Assembly: GCA_028708845.1 (NCBI GenBank)
Contig: JAQVXZ010000002.1
Coordinates: 124,001 to 188,000 of the forward strand
Direction of reading: 5' to 3'
Length of the DNA stretch: 64,000 bases
Origin: Bacteroidales bacterium
Lineage (GTDB): Bacteria > Bacteroidota > Bacteroidia > Bacteroidales > P3
The notes beneath the pieces are model-generated. The model saw nothing but the letters and a program-made list of their open reading frames with translations. It was not told the origin of the DNA and made no database searches. Below, piece after piece: positions 1 to 7,593 of the stretch. How positions within the stretch are numbered: the stretch's first letter is position 1; each line of letters starts with the position of its first letter. The translations under genes and the position numbers were made by a program.

Positions 1-69
1 GTTACACGTCGTCCTATGCGTTGTCCTCAGTGGATTAGAGAATTATTACAAGAAAAGTTGGACAATTAA
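1..69 (+). CDS. C-terminal end of an unidentified protein (partial)
   Basis: An open frame runs in from the left edge and stops at TAA 67-69. It gives 22 residues ending in QEKLDN. The tail is rich in Arg and Cys-Pro (RRPMRCPQW). I do not recognise the family from so short a piece. It reads in the same direction as rpsU, and the -7 element at 81-88 lies just after its stop, so rpsU has its own promoter. Confidence 0.6.
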   Translation, partial: VTRRPMRCPQWIRELLQEKLDN

Positions 70-80
70 GAATTAAGTTG

Positions 81-88
81 TATGTTTG
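81..88 (+). promoter_or_regulatory. -7 promoter element of rpsU
   Basis: TATGTTTG matches the Bacteroidota -7 consensus TAnnTTTG. It is 49 bases before the rpsU ATG, leaving a leader of roughly 45 nt. Confidence 0.55.
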
Positions 89-137
89 CAAACTCAAAAA
101 AAAGTATTTAATAATTTAAAAGAAAGAGGTATTTATT

Positions 138-335
138 ATGATTGTAGTTCCTATTAAAGAAGGTGAAAATATTGAAAGAGCTCTTAAGAAATTAAAGAGA
201 AAGTTTGAAAAGACAGGTGTGGTGAAAGAATTACGCCGAAGAAAACAATTTGACAAACCTTCTGTAATAAATAGAGAACGTAGAATGAAGGCTATTTACA
301 TTCAAAAGCTTCAACAACAAGCTTTGAATCAATAA
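138..335 (+). CDS. rpsU: 30S ribosomal protein S21
   Basis: This 65-aa basic protein has the S21 pattern: an N-terminal MIVVPIKEGENIERALKKLKRKFEKTG segment followed by a helical, Arg/Lys-rich tail with the RRRKQFDKPSV motif. S21 binds the 30S subunit near the anti-Shine-Dalgarno end of 16S rRNA and helps initiation. The length is normal for the family. AGAAAGAGGT lies just before the ATG. It is followed by a strong hairpin terminator and then a recombinase and hpf, a gene order I know from Bacteroidales. Confidence 0.95.
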   Translation: MIVVPIKEGENIERALKKLKRKFEKTGVVKELRRRKQFDKPSVINRERRMKAIYIQKLQQQALNQ

Positions 336-355
336 TCTAACATTCTGTCATAAAT

Positions 356-391
356 TAAAAAGGTCTGGGAACTTGTTTCTAGACCTTTTTT
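356..391 (+). terminator. Rho-independent terminator after rpsU
   Basis: The arm AAAAGGTCT and its complement AGACCTTTT flank a loop of about 14 nt and run into a T tract at 385-391. Confidence 0.8.
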
Positions 392-395
392 GTTG

Positions 396-403
396 TATAT
401 TTG
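396..403 (+). promoter_or_regulatory. -7 element almost touching the xerC start codon
   Basis: TATATTTG ends only 4 bases before the ATG at 408. Since the element is centred near -7, transcription would begin at or next to the A of the ATG, predicting a leaderless mRNA. Confidence 0.45.
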
Positions 404-407
404 ATAC

Positions 408-1283
408 ATGAAATTTGATAATTATATTAATTATTTACTAACAGAAAAGCATTATTCAAAGCATACAATAACTGCTTATAGTATAGATTTAAAGCAATTT
501 GAAGATTTTATTCAAAAGGTTTTTGATAAATATGAAGCAAAGGATGTTTCCGCTTCAATGATAAGAGATTGGATTATTCATCTAAGTGAAAACAAAATTA
601 CTAATCGTTCCATAAACCGCAAGATAACCACTCTAAGATCATATTTTCGTTACCTCATAAAGATTCAAGAGCTTGAGGTAAACCCACTTCTTAAAATTTC
701 TCCAGTAAAAACCTCAACAAGGAATCCTGTTTTTATTATGCAGGAAGATATGAACCGTATAATAAATATGGAATATGAAAAAGACTTTGAAGGAATAAGA
801 AATAAATTAATTATTGAACTCCTTTATGCAACAGGAATGAGGAAGTCAGAACTCCTTAACTTAGAAGAAAAAGACTTTGACTACCAAAGACAAGAGATAA
901 GGATATTTGGCAAACGCAGAAAAGAAAGAATAGTTCCAATGCATAAAGAAATTATAGATTTATTATACCAATACTTAGAACAAAAGAATATTATTGGAAA
1001 AGGAGAGAAAAGGCTATTAGTTAACAGAGATTGTTCTCCAATTTCAATATATCAATTAAATATAATAGTAAGAGAATCTCTCTCATCATCGCAAGTTGAA
1101 AGGAAAACACCCCATGTTTTGCGACATACCTTTGCAACACACCTATTAAATGAGGGAGCCGATATAATGAATGTTAAGGACTTACTTGGGCATGCGTCCT
1201 TAGAAGCAACACAAATTTACACTCACAATACTATTGAGAAGCTAAAAAGCGTTTATAAACTAACGCACCCAAGGAGTGAATAA
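408..1283 (+). CDS. xerC: Tyrosine recombinase XerC/XerD type
   Basis: This 291-aa site-specific recombinase probably resolves chromosome dimers at dif during division. An N-terminal SAM-like DNA-binding domain (about 1-90) precedes the catalytic domain. Visible catalytic residues are Arg145 (ATGMRKSELL), His236 and Arg239 (HVLRHTFATHLL), His262 (LLGHASLEATQIYTH) and nucleophile Tyr271. The length is typical of Xer proteins rather than of phage or conjugative-element integrases. Its place between rpsU and hpf, both core genes, supports a housekeeping role. XerC and XerD cannot be told apart here, so the symbol is provisional. Confidence 0.88.
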   Translation: MKFDNYINYLLTEKHYSKHTITAYSIDLKQFEDFIQKVFDKYEAKDVSASMIRDWIIHLSENKITNRSINRKITTLRSYFRYLIKIQELEVNPLLKISPVKTSTRNPVFIMQEDMNRIINMEYEKDFEGIRNKLIIELLYATGMRKSELLNLEEKDFDYQRQEIRIFGKRRKERIVPMHKEIIDLLYQYLEQKNIIGKGEKRLLVNRDCSPISIYQLNIIVRESLSSSQVERKTPHVLRHTFATHLLNEGADIMNVKDLLGHASLEATQIYTHNTIEKLKSVYKLTHPRSE

Positions 1284-1343
1284 AAATACTAAAATTAGGC
1301 AAACATGATTTGCTAAAATAAATAAATTAAAAAGGAGGTTTAT

Positions 1344-1634
1344 ATGAACATTACAATTAACGCAGTAAAGTTTCGTTTAGCTGAAGGATTAGAAGAATTC
1401 ATCAATGACAAAGTATCTAAACTAGGAAGGCTTGTTCCAGACTCATTAGGAGCAGAAGTAACTCTTAAGGTTGATAAACCATCAGCCGAAAATAATAAAA
1501 TAGCAGATATTAAACTTATGGTTAGAGGTTACGATTTGTTTGCCTCAAAACAAGGAAATAGCTTTGAAGAATGTATATCAGAAGTTATAGATGCCCTAAA
1601 GGTTCAAATAGAGAAGCACAAAGATAAAAAATAG
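1344..1634 (+). CDS. hpf: Ribosome hibernation promoting factor (short HPF/YfiA family)
   Basis: This 96-aa protein matches the S30EA/HPF fold: MNITINAVKFRLAEGLEEFINDKVSKLGRL, then acidic and basic strands, ending in an amphipathic helix (ISEVIDALKVQIEKHKDKK). Short HPFs bind the decoding centre of 70S ribosomes and promote inactive dimers in stationary phase. The C-terminal dimerisation domain of long HPFs is absent. An unusually strong purine site, AAAAAGGAGG, lies about 7 bases before the ATG, whereas most genes here lack a clear Shine-Dalgarno sequence. The gene ends in a strong terminator. Confidence 0.9.
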   Translation: MNITINAVKFRLAEGLEEFINDKVSKLGRLVPDSLGAEVTLKVDKPSAENNKIADIKLMVRGYDLFASKQGNSFEECISEVIDALKVQIEKHKDKK

Positions 1635-1654
1635 ATATCTTTTCAAACTAAGAT

Positions 1655-1687
1655 AGTCCCATATTCTTATATGGGGCTTTTTTATTG
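1655..1687 (+). terminator. Rho-independent terminator after hpf
   Basis: AGTCCCATAT pairs with ATATGGGGCT (one G-T pair) around a TCTT loop, followed by a T tract. An in-frame ATG at 1671 sits inside this hairpin and is therefore unlikely to be the start of the next gene. Confidence 0.85.
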
Positions 1688-1718
1688 TTTGATTTTAGAA
1701 GAAAAACAAATAATATAT

Positions 1719-4700
1719 ATGGAAACATTACTTAAAAGTTTAGGGATAGATAAAAATGAAGACCCCCAAATAAAGATAGATTTAATTCACAAATACATTA
1801 ACCTAAGACTAATGGCTCTTAACCTCCCTTCTGTTGAAGAAACAGAGAAGGATGAAAGGGATGAAGAGTTTATGGAAATTATTAAAGGATTAATTGCAAA
1901 CTACAAGAAAAGAGAAGAATTCTTTGCAACAGGATTATGTCCAGCTGACGAAAGAATTCAAGGCTTTCTTAACAATTACTTTTTAGATGTTGAAGGCGTA
2001 GAAGATATTAAAATACCAAACAATACTTTCTCCCTCGATAGTTATGGAGTTGCAAGAGAATTGTCGCTACCAAATAATGGAGATAAATATGTATCAGACT
2101 ACATATCCTCATATAGGGTTAAACAAGGAGTTCTTCATAATCCAGCAAAGGATAGGAGAACAACAAAGGGAGTTTTTCATATTGCGGAGGGTGGATTACC
2201 AATTCCTGCTGACAAAAAAGCAGTTCCAAAGAATGTTGCAAAATACCTTATAAGCAAAGCTTTTGAAGAAGAAGGAGATATTTTCAATCTTCCTTATACA
2301 TCAAGTCAAGAAAAACAAGCTAAAACCTTTGCTTCTATCTTACTTCGTCCAACAGTTTCTCCGCTAGTTAAAGGAGTTAACGAGAGAAAATCAATGGAGG
2401 TAAGATTCTTTGCACCAGGAAGTCTTGTTAGTAGCCTTGATTTTGTGGAAAGTATATTTGGTAATGCAGGTAGCCCTTATCATCCAGAAAACGATGCAGC
2501 TTTAGATTACTTGCATTGGACAGGACATACAGGCTGTATTGTCTTAGCTCCTCAACTAACCAAGCTAACAAAAAAAGAAATTGGTCTTCCTAATATTTCT
2601 AATGCAACAGAGCGTCAAAAGAGAGACGGAATGTGTTGGGAGAAAGAAGATGAGCTATACAATGATGGACAATCCTTTAAACTAACAGTTAGAACAGACC
2701 AGGGGATTATTGTATCTGTTATTGCTGACAATTATTTTGGATATTCAAAGAAAGAAATAAAAACAATGATAGGTTATTCTTCCAACCTTTTTGGTAATTC
2801 GGAAGAAGAACACGCAGGAGGAGCACTGGTTTTCCCTGCATATAATCAAGGCGACTCTTATATTGCAAAGCCAAACAAAATAAGAGCAATATTCCAAGAG
2901 GTAATCGATAATCATTCCGATAAGATTGACTTCTTTGAACAAGGATATGGAATTGATAAAACCTATAAAAACATATACTACCTACCAGAAAACGTAGACT
3001 TTTCTGTTCAAACCCAAACCATAAAGTGGAAGACTCATAGTGGAATACAAAAACTAAAACTTCTTCCAAATAGAATATATATTCTTCCAAATGGATCAAA
3101 GTTTAGGATGGAGAAATACTCTGGTGCTGCAAACTATCGTTTAATTGAAGTTTATGGAGAAGGAACTTTTTGTCATAAACCATGTACTGTGTCAGGTGGA
3201 GGAAAGAGCGAGATATCTAAATCGATTGAAGACTCAATCATAATAGGTTCTTTCTTTGTAAATGATTTTGATAACGATATTAAGAAAATAGACGCAATAA
3301 TCAACTACGACTACTCAACACGTTTCAAAGGCATTGACACACCTATACCTTTTTCTAGATCATTCCTAAACCCAAACCGTTCAATGGGCTCAGTAATTAA
3401 GCTATTAAACGCTTCTTCTCTTTATACTGAAGAATATAATAGATGGATTAGAAGTATACCTCAATATATTAAAGGAATAGCATTTATTGTTAAAAGGTTT
3501 TATAGAGAAGAATGGAAAGATGATTGGAAAAAGCATTTTAGTGTAGATATACTTAATGGTTCCAACGGGAATGAATTGAAGTTTGAAGATAAAAAAGTCT
3601 TTGCACGTTACCTTAGAATAGGATTCCAAGAAAACGGAAAGTGGAGAACATTTAAACTTCGTCAAGACTTTGTTCAGGCAGATAAGCTTCAAATGGAAGA
3701 TGATATTACAGCATCAACAGTAGTACCAACAAAATTACTTTCAAAAATAGGAAGAACAGAGAATAGCTTAAGTGTTAAGATAACAGAAAACTGTGAATAT
3801 CGTTTCTTCCAAAGACCCGATGATGCAGTTCTAAGAGGTTACGATAAGAAAGCAGAAAAAGACCTATCAACACCAAATACTTTTATTTCAAACTTCGAAC
3901 CACTAGATATTGAAGATGCTCAAGAAATGGTTGAAGATGTAATAAATTTTGACCGCTTCACAGATCCAATGAGACATATGATTGAAGAAGTTGCAGAGAA
4001 GAAAGATACACCTTATTTTGTTTCCTCAGCACATCCACGTATAGTAAATGGTAAACCAACAGCCAATGTTCGTTATCTTCAAACACGTGACGACTTAGTT
4101 TACCCAATGGATAAATATGTTGCAGAAATGGGTCTAAGGCTTTCAAGGAAGCTTAAGCCACACGAACACCTATATTTGCCTGTAAATGCAGTGCTTCCAG
4201 GAAGAAGAAACAACCCAGCATCAGAAGGAGTAAGACCACTAGCAGTTTATAACCCTATCCATTACCAAGAACTTCCAGAACTATTTATGGACTTTATCTG
4301 TAGCCTAACAGGAAAGTCCCCTTCAACAACAGGAGCAGGAAGTGAAGGAGCATTAACCAAGTCACCATTCAATGCTCTTTGTGCAATATCAGACCTAAAC
4401 AATTCCTTATTATCATTTATCCTAACAGGCTATAATGGTTTCACAACCCCTGCAGGACATATCGGCAAGAGATATAAGGTATCTCACGATATAAGTCTTC
4501 TTATTCCAGAACTATGGTCAAGACTTCTTCCAAAAGAAACAGACCCTAAGCTAATGATAGAAGAGGGAAGTCTAGAGAAATTAAACGACTTTGAATATAA
4601 CGGAAAGCTTGTTAAGGCATCAGTACTTGGATATAGAATAACACAACACTTTGTTAACCATTATTTCGGTAGAGTATTTGAAAACCCTAACGTTGTTTTC

Positions 4701-5177
4701 GAAGACGATATGCTTCAACCAGAACTTCAAAGTATGGATGAGTTTGTAGACGGAGTAAATAACATTGTAGAAAACCAAGCAAGAGTAGCAAAGAACTACT
4801 TCGAGGATGGATCTGTAACGATGGCAATACCACCTCTAAAAGCATTGCTTCATATTATGGTATATGGAGAATACGAAGGTAAAACAATAGATTGCCCTGA
4901 AATAAGAGAGTTATTTACCCAAGAATATGTTATAAACAGTGATTGGTATAAGGAAAGACTTGTAGCAAAGCAAGATTACGACATAGCACTTTGGGAAAAA
5001 CATAGAGACTATTACAATAATTTCATTGCAAAAGCAATCAATATCTCTCCTGAAAAGAAAGAAAAACTACTTGAAGGCTTATCAGAAATTGAAAGCAGGA
5101 TAGCATACTACAAAACCCCAACCTACTTTGAAACCCTTATCGGAACAATAGGTAAGGACATACTTTATAAGGGCTAA
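1719..5177 (+). CDS. Probable pyrophosphate-type phosphoenolpyruvate carboxykinase
   Basis: This 1152-aa cytosolic protein has no signal peptide or membrane segment. Its size and several conserved blocks agree with my memory of the PPi-dependent PEPCK family (EC 4.1.1.38), first characterised in Entamoeba and Propionibacterium and about 1100-1200 aa long. That family interconverts PEP + CO2 + Pi with oxaloacetate + PPi. A kinase-1-like loop, SGGGKSE, lies near residues 491-497. Another block (PVNAVLPGRRNNPASEGVRPLAVYNP) and TGKSPSTTGAGSEGAL follow in the C-terminal third. I start it at ATG 1719 (METLLKSLG) because the earlier ATG is inside the hpf terminator. The family assignment is recalled, not searched. 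The alternative is an uncharacterised conserved protein. A 21-bp repeat array begins at its stop codon. Confidence 0.6.
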   Translation: METLLKSLGIDKNEDPQIKIDLIHKYINLRLMALNLPSVEETEKDERDEEFMEIIKGLIANYKKREEFFATGLCPADERIQGFLNNYFLDVEGVEDIKIPNNTFSLDSYGVARELSLPNNGDKYVSDYISSYRVKQGVLHNPAKDRRTTKGVFHIAEGGLPIPADKKAVPKNVAKYLISKAFEEEGDIFNLPYTSSQEKQAKTFASILLRPTVSPLVKGVNERKSMEVRFFAPGSLVSSLDFVESIFGNAGSPYHPENDAALDYLHWTGHTGCIVLAPQLTKLTKKEIGLPNISNATERQKRDGMCWEKEDELYNDGQSFKLTVRTDQGIIVSVIADNYFGYSKKEIKTMIGYSSNLFGNSEEEHAGGALVFPAYNQGDSYIAKPNKIRAIFQEVIDNHSDKIDFFEQGYGIDKTYKNIYYLPENVDFSVQTQTIKWKTHSGIQKLKLLPNRIYILPNGSKFRMEKYSGAANYRLIEVYGEGTFCHKPCTVSGGGKSEISKSIEDSIIIGSFFVNDFDNDIKKIDAIINYDYSTRFKGIDTPIPFSRSFLNPNRSMGSVIKLLNASSLYTEEYNRWIRSIPQYIKGIAFIVKRFYREEWKDDWKKHFSVDILNGSNGNELKFEDKKVFARYLRIGFQENGKWRTFKLRQDFVQADKLQMEDDITASTVVPTKLLSKIGRTENSLSVKITENCEYRFFQRPDDAVLRGYDKKAEKDLSTPNTFISNFEPLDIEDAQEMVEDVINFDRFTDPMRHMIEEVAEKKDTPYFVSSAHPRIVNGKPTANVRYLQTRDDLVYPMDKYVAEMGLRLSRKLKPHEHLYLPVNAVLPGRRNNPASEGVRPLAVYNPIHYQELPELFMDFICSLTGKSPSTTGAGSEGALTKSPFNALCAISDLNNSLLSFILTGYNGFTTPAGHIGKRYKVSHDISLLIPELWSRLLPKETDPKLMIEEGSLEKLNDFEYNGKLVKASVLGYRITQHFVNHYFGRVFENPNVVFEDDMLQPELQSMDEFVDGVNNIVENQARVAKNYFEDGSVTMAIPPLKALLHIMVYGEYEGKTIDCPEIRELFTQEYVINSDWYKERLVAKQDYDIALWEKHRDYYNNFIAKAINISPEKKEKLLEGLSEIESRIAYYKTPTYFETLIGTIGKDILYKG

Positions 5178-5250
5178 AAGTGAAAAACCAAGAGCTAAAA
5201 GTGAAGAATTATTAGTTAAAAGGTAGAAACTAAGAACTTAAAATTAAGAG
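5173..5250. repeat. Degenerate tandem array, 21-bp period
   Basis: GCTAAAAGTGAA starts at 5173 and again at 5194. A related GTTAAAAGGTAGAA starts at 5215 and a decayed fourth copy lies near 5236. The spacing is 21 bp. The first unit overlaps the stop codon of the upstream gene (TAA 5175-5177). Confidence 0.55.
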
Positions 5251-5268
5251 AAAAACTTCAGATTATTT

Positions 5269-5307
5269 AAACGCCTATACTTTAATTAGTGTAGGCGTTT
5301 TCTTTTT
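5269..5307 (+). terminator. Terminator after the PEPCK-like gene
   Basis: AAACGCCTATAC pairs with GTGTAGGCGTTT (one G-T pair) around an 8-nt loop, then TTTTCTTTTT. Confidence 0.8.
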
Positions 5308-5364
5308 CCCTCTTGCAATTTGCTCAAAAGCAGAATCAATCTACTATTATAAGGAAAGAACAAA

Positions 5365-5517
5365 ATATAACGAAGATTCAATATTAGAATCATGCCATGA
5401 TGTTGGTGATTTCATGCCATGATTCTTATCGTTTCATGGCATGAATTAACCAGTATCATGCCATGAATTGGAGATTGAATCAAAGAAAGAGAAAAATATT
5501 ACGCCGTTCTAATTTCT
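5365..5517. repeat. Dispersed intergenic element, copy 1 (inverted relative to copy 2 at 21.9 kb)
   Basis: The stretch 5365-5406 matches the reverse complement of 21961-22002 at 41 of 42 positions. Similarity continues with more differences to about 5517, opposite about 21853. Inside it, CATGCCATGA or CATGGCATGA starts at 5391, 5413, 5435 and 5457, exactly 22 bp apart. No ORF is seen. Confidence 0.85.
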
Positions 5518-5575
5518 TAAAACGGCGTTTTAGAAAATTATTATGGCGTTTGGGTAAATTATTGTGAGGTTTGGT
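5501..5575. repeat. Tandem array, 21-bp period, next to copy 1
   Basis: Related units start at 5501 (ACGCCGTT), 5522 (ACGGCGTTTT), 5543 (ATGGCGTTTG) and 5564 (GTGAGGTTTG). The first two also form an inverted pair, ACGCCGTT/AACGGCGT, that could act as a terminator for the minus-strand gene ending at 5590. Confidence 0.6.
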
Positions 5576-5589
5576 GTTTTTGATTGGGC

Positions 5590-6804
5590 TTAATCGAAAC
5601 GTATGCTTTTGATTGGGTCGATTTTGCTAATGCTCCTTGCTGGTAAGAGTAGGGCAAAAAGGCAGATTAGTATGGTTATGAGATTTACCATTATGATTTG
5701 AACTCCCGAAATCTCAATTGGGACTGAGGTTAGGAAGTAGGAGTCTTGGTCGAGTTTGAGGATGTGGAATTTATATTGCAAAAACCCTAAGCTAAGTGCA
5801 AGTACGTTTCCGAAAACTAAACCTCTAAGGATTATATAGCTTGCATTATAGAGGAATATCTTTGAAATACTCCTATTTGTTGCTCCAAGACCTTTGAGGA
5901 TTCCTATTGTATTTGTTTTTTCAAAGATAATAATTAGTAGGGTTGAGGTTATGGTTACAATGGAAACAAGCATCATAATAACCAAGATAACTAAGACATT
6001 GCTATCTAATAAGTCGAGCCACGAGAATAGGCTTGGCTCAATTTCGTCTATTGTTTGTATGGTTTTGTCTTGTCCTAAGGTATAATATATTTCATCGGCT
6101 GTCTTGTCAATAGAGGAGAAGTTCTTAAGCAAAACCTCATAACCCTCAACCTCATTTGCCTCCCAACCATTTAGGCTTTGAACCTGTGAAATATCACAAA
6201 CTACTACCTTTTCATCATAGTCACCTAAGCCTGTCTCATAAATACCAACCACATTGAAAGCTCTTGCCCTATAATTATCATCTTGATAAAAATAAACCCT
6301 AAGCTTATCATTCAAGCTAAGACCAAGCTTATTGGCTATTGTTTTTGATATAATTGCTTCATTGCTTGCAATTGAGGTATTGATAAACCTTCCGCTCCTA
6401 AGGTAGTGGTGAAAGAAATTACTATCATAGTCCTTATCAATCCCTTTAAGTATTATTCCCTGAAAGTCAGTCTTAGTTTTAATAACTCCTCCCTTTGAAA
6501 CAAAAGGATGCATTGACTTAACATTTTCAATATTTATTATCTTTTGCTTCTCATCCTCAGAGAATACCATTCCTTGTGGGCTATTGGAATACCTAATATT
6601 ATAAGGGACGATTTGAACATGGGAACCAAAGCCAATTATCTTTTCTTTTATCTGGGTTTTAAAGCCTTGAAGGACAGAGATTGAGAGTATCATTACTGCA
6701 ATTCCAAGAGTTATGCTTAGGGTAGCAATAATTATTATTGGACGAGAAAAAGATTTCCCGCTCTTCTTTGCAAGGCGTTTAGCAATAAAGTACTCGTAAT
6801 TCAT
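5590..6804 (-). CDS. LolC/LolE-like ABC transporter permease (FtsX/MacB fold)
   Basis: This 404-aa inner-membrane protein has one N-terminal helix (about 25-50, IIIIATLSITLGIAVMILSISVLQG), a periplasmic domain (about 55-260) and three C-terminal helices (about 265-400) ending in LLPARSISKIDPIKSIRFD, the usual end of FtsX-type permeases. In the family such subunits, with a LolD-type ATPase, release lipoproteins from the inner membrane; Bacteroidota often carry a single LolC/E-type subunit. No ATPase gene is adjacent. Its -7 element (6809-6816) ends only 4 bases before the ATG, so the mRNA may be leaderless. Confidence 0.82.
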   Translation of the reverse strand: MNYEYFIAKRLAKKSGKSFSRPIIIIATLSITLGIAVMILSISVLQGFKTQIKEKIIGFGSHVQIVPYNIRYSNSPQGMVFSEDEKQKIINIENVKSMHPFVSKGGVIKTKTDFQGIILKGIDKDYDSNFFHHYLRSGRFINTSIASNEAIISKTIANKLGLSLNDKLRVYFYQDDNYRARAFNVVGIYETGLGDYDEKVVVCDISQVQSLNGWEANEVEGYEVLLKNFSSIDKTADEIYYTLGQDKTIQTIDEIEPSLFSWLDLLDSNVLVILVIMMLVSIVTITSTLLIIIFEKTNTIGILKGLGATNRSISKIFLYNASYIILRGLVFGNVLALSLGFLQYKFHILKLDQDSYFLTSVPIEISGVQIIMVNLITILICLFALLLPARSISKIDPIKSIRFD

Positions 6805-6808
6805 TTTG

Positions 6809-6816
6809 CAAAAGTA
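6809..6816 (-). promoter_or_regulatory. -7 element abutting the LolC/E start codon
   Basis: Read on the minus strand this is TACTTTTG, 4 bases upstream of the ATG at 6804. The spacing equals that at xerC and again predicts a leaderless transcript. Confidence 0.5.
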
Positions 6817-6827
6817 CGCAAAACAAA

Positions 6828-7526
6828 TTAAAACATATAACCTATCTTAAAATTAAGGTTGAATACTCCATAAGTCTCTCCATCATTTCCTCCTCGGAAT
6901 CCAAAATGATGTTGGTTATCTCCAAAATCACCAATCAAACCTGAATAAGACCTTGTTTTATTATAATATCCAAGACCTAAGCCTATATTCCAATCTATTA
7001 CAAATCTGTGAATATTCCACTGGTATCCAACGTTTGCAATTGCAGCTACATAATACTTCCTATATCTATCATAATCCTTTTCTCCATTTTCATCAAGGAT
7101 AATTGAATATGATGACTTAATTATACCATGAAATATATCCCAATCACTTTCAACACTTACATTTTTATCATACATTGTAAATGCAAGTTCTGGCATTAGA
7201 TATACACCTTTCATAAAAGAGTTTTTGATATTCCTTTTGCCGAAATAAAACTTATAGCCTCCACGTACTGCAAAGCCAATAGGGTCTCTTTCTGCAAGGG
7301 CATCATAACCCAGTCCAATAAGTCCAACGCCTATTTCAAAACTTCTTTTTGGGGAAAGGTTTCTTTCGTAAGTTATTTGTGTATAACCAAAGGCAAAGCT
7401 TGAGGGTTTAATCTTTATAATATTCTTTTTTAACTCTGAAACATCTCTGTAAATTGAGTCTTGTTGGGAATATGTAATTAAGCTTGAGCTAATACATATA
7501 ATAAGAGTGATAATAATTCTTTTCAT
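6828..7526 (-). CDS. Outer-membrane beta-barrel protein, function unknown
   Basis: This 232-aa protein has a signal peptide (MKRIIITLIICISSSLITYSQ, cleavage near residue 20). Amphipathic beta-strands with aromatic residues follow, such as FAFGYTQITYERN, FAVRGGYKFYFG, YVAAIANVGYQW and VFNLNFKIGYMF. The last strand ends in a terminal Phe, typical of outer-membrane barrels inserted by BamA. It resembles small Bacteroidota porin-family proteins with about 8 strands. A -7 element lies 32 bases upstream (7558-7565). Substrate and function are not visible. Confidence 0.7.
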   Translation of the reverse strand: MKRIIITLIICISSSLITYSQQDSIYRDVSELKKNIIKIKPSSFAFGYTQITYERNLSPKRSFEIGVGLIGLGYDALAERDPIGFAVRGGYKFYFGKRNIKNSFMKGVYLMPELAFTMYDKNVSVESDWDIFHGIIKSSYSIILDENGEKDYDRYRKYYVAAIANVGYQWNIHRFVIDWNIGLGLGYYNKTRSYSGLIGDFGDNQHHFGFRGGNDGETYGVFNLNFKIGYMF

Positions 7527-7557
7527 AATGAAAGATTATTTAATTGTTTTGTAAGTG

Positions 7558-7565
7558 CAAAGATA
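7558..7565 (-). promoter_or_regulatory. -7 element for the barrel gene ending at 6828
   Basis: Minus-strand TATCTTTG, 32 bases before the ATG at 7526. Confidence 0.6.
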
Positions 7566-7593
7566 GAAGAATATTCCTAATAACAAAATCTAT

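Noticed and set aside
2719-3099. Minus-strand ORF of 126 aa inside the PEPCK-like gene
   Set aside because: It is antisense to a long conserved-looking gene and has low-complexity Leu/Phe composition with no start context.
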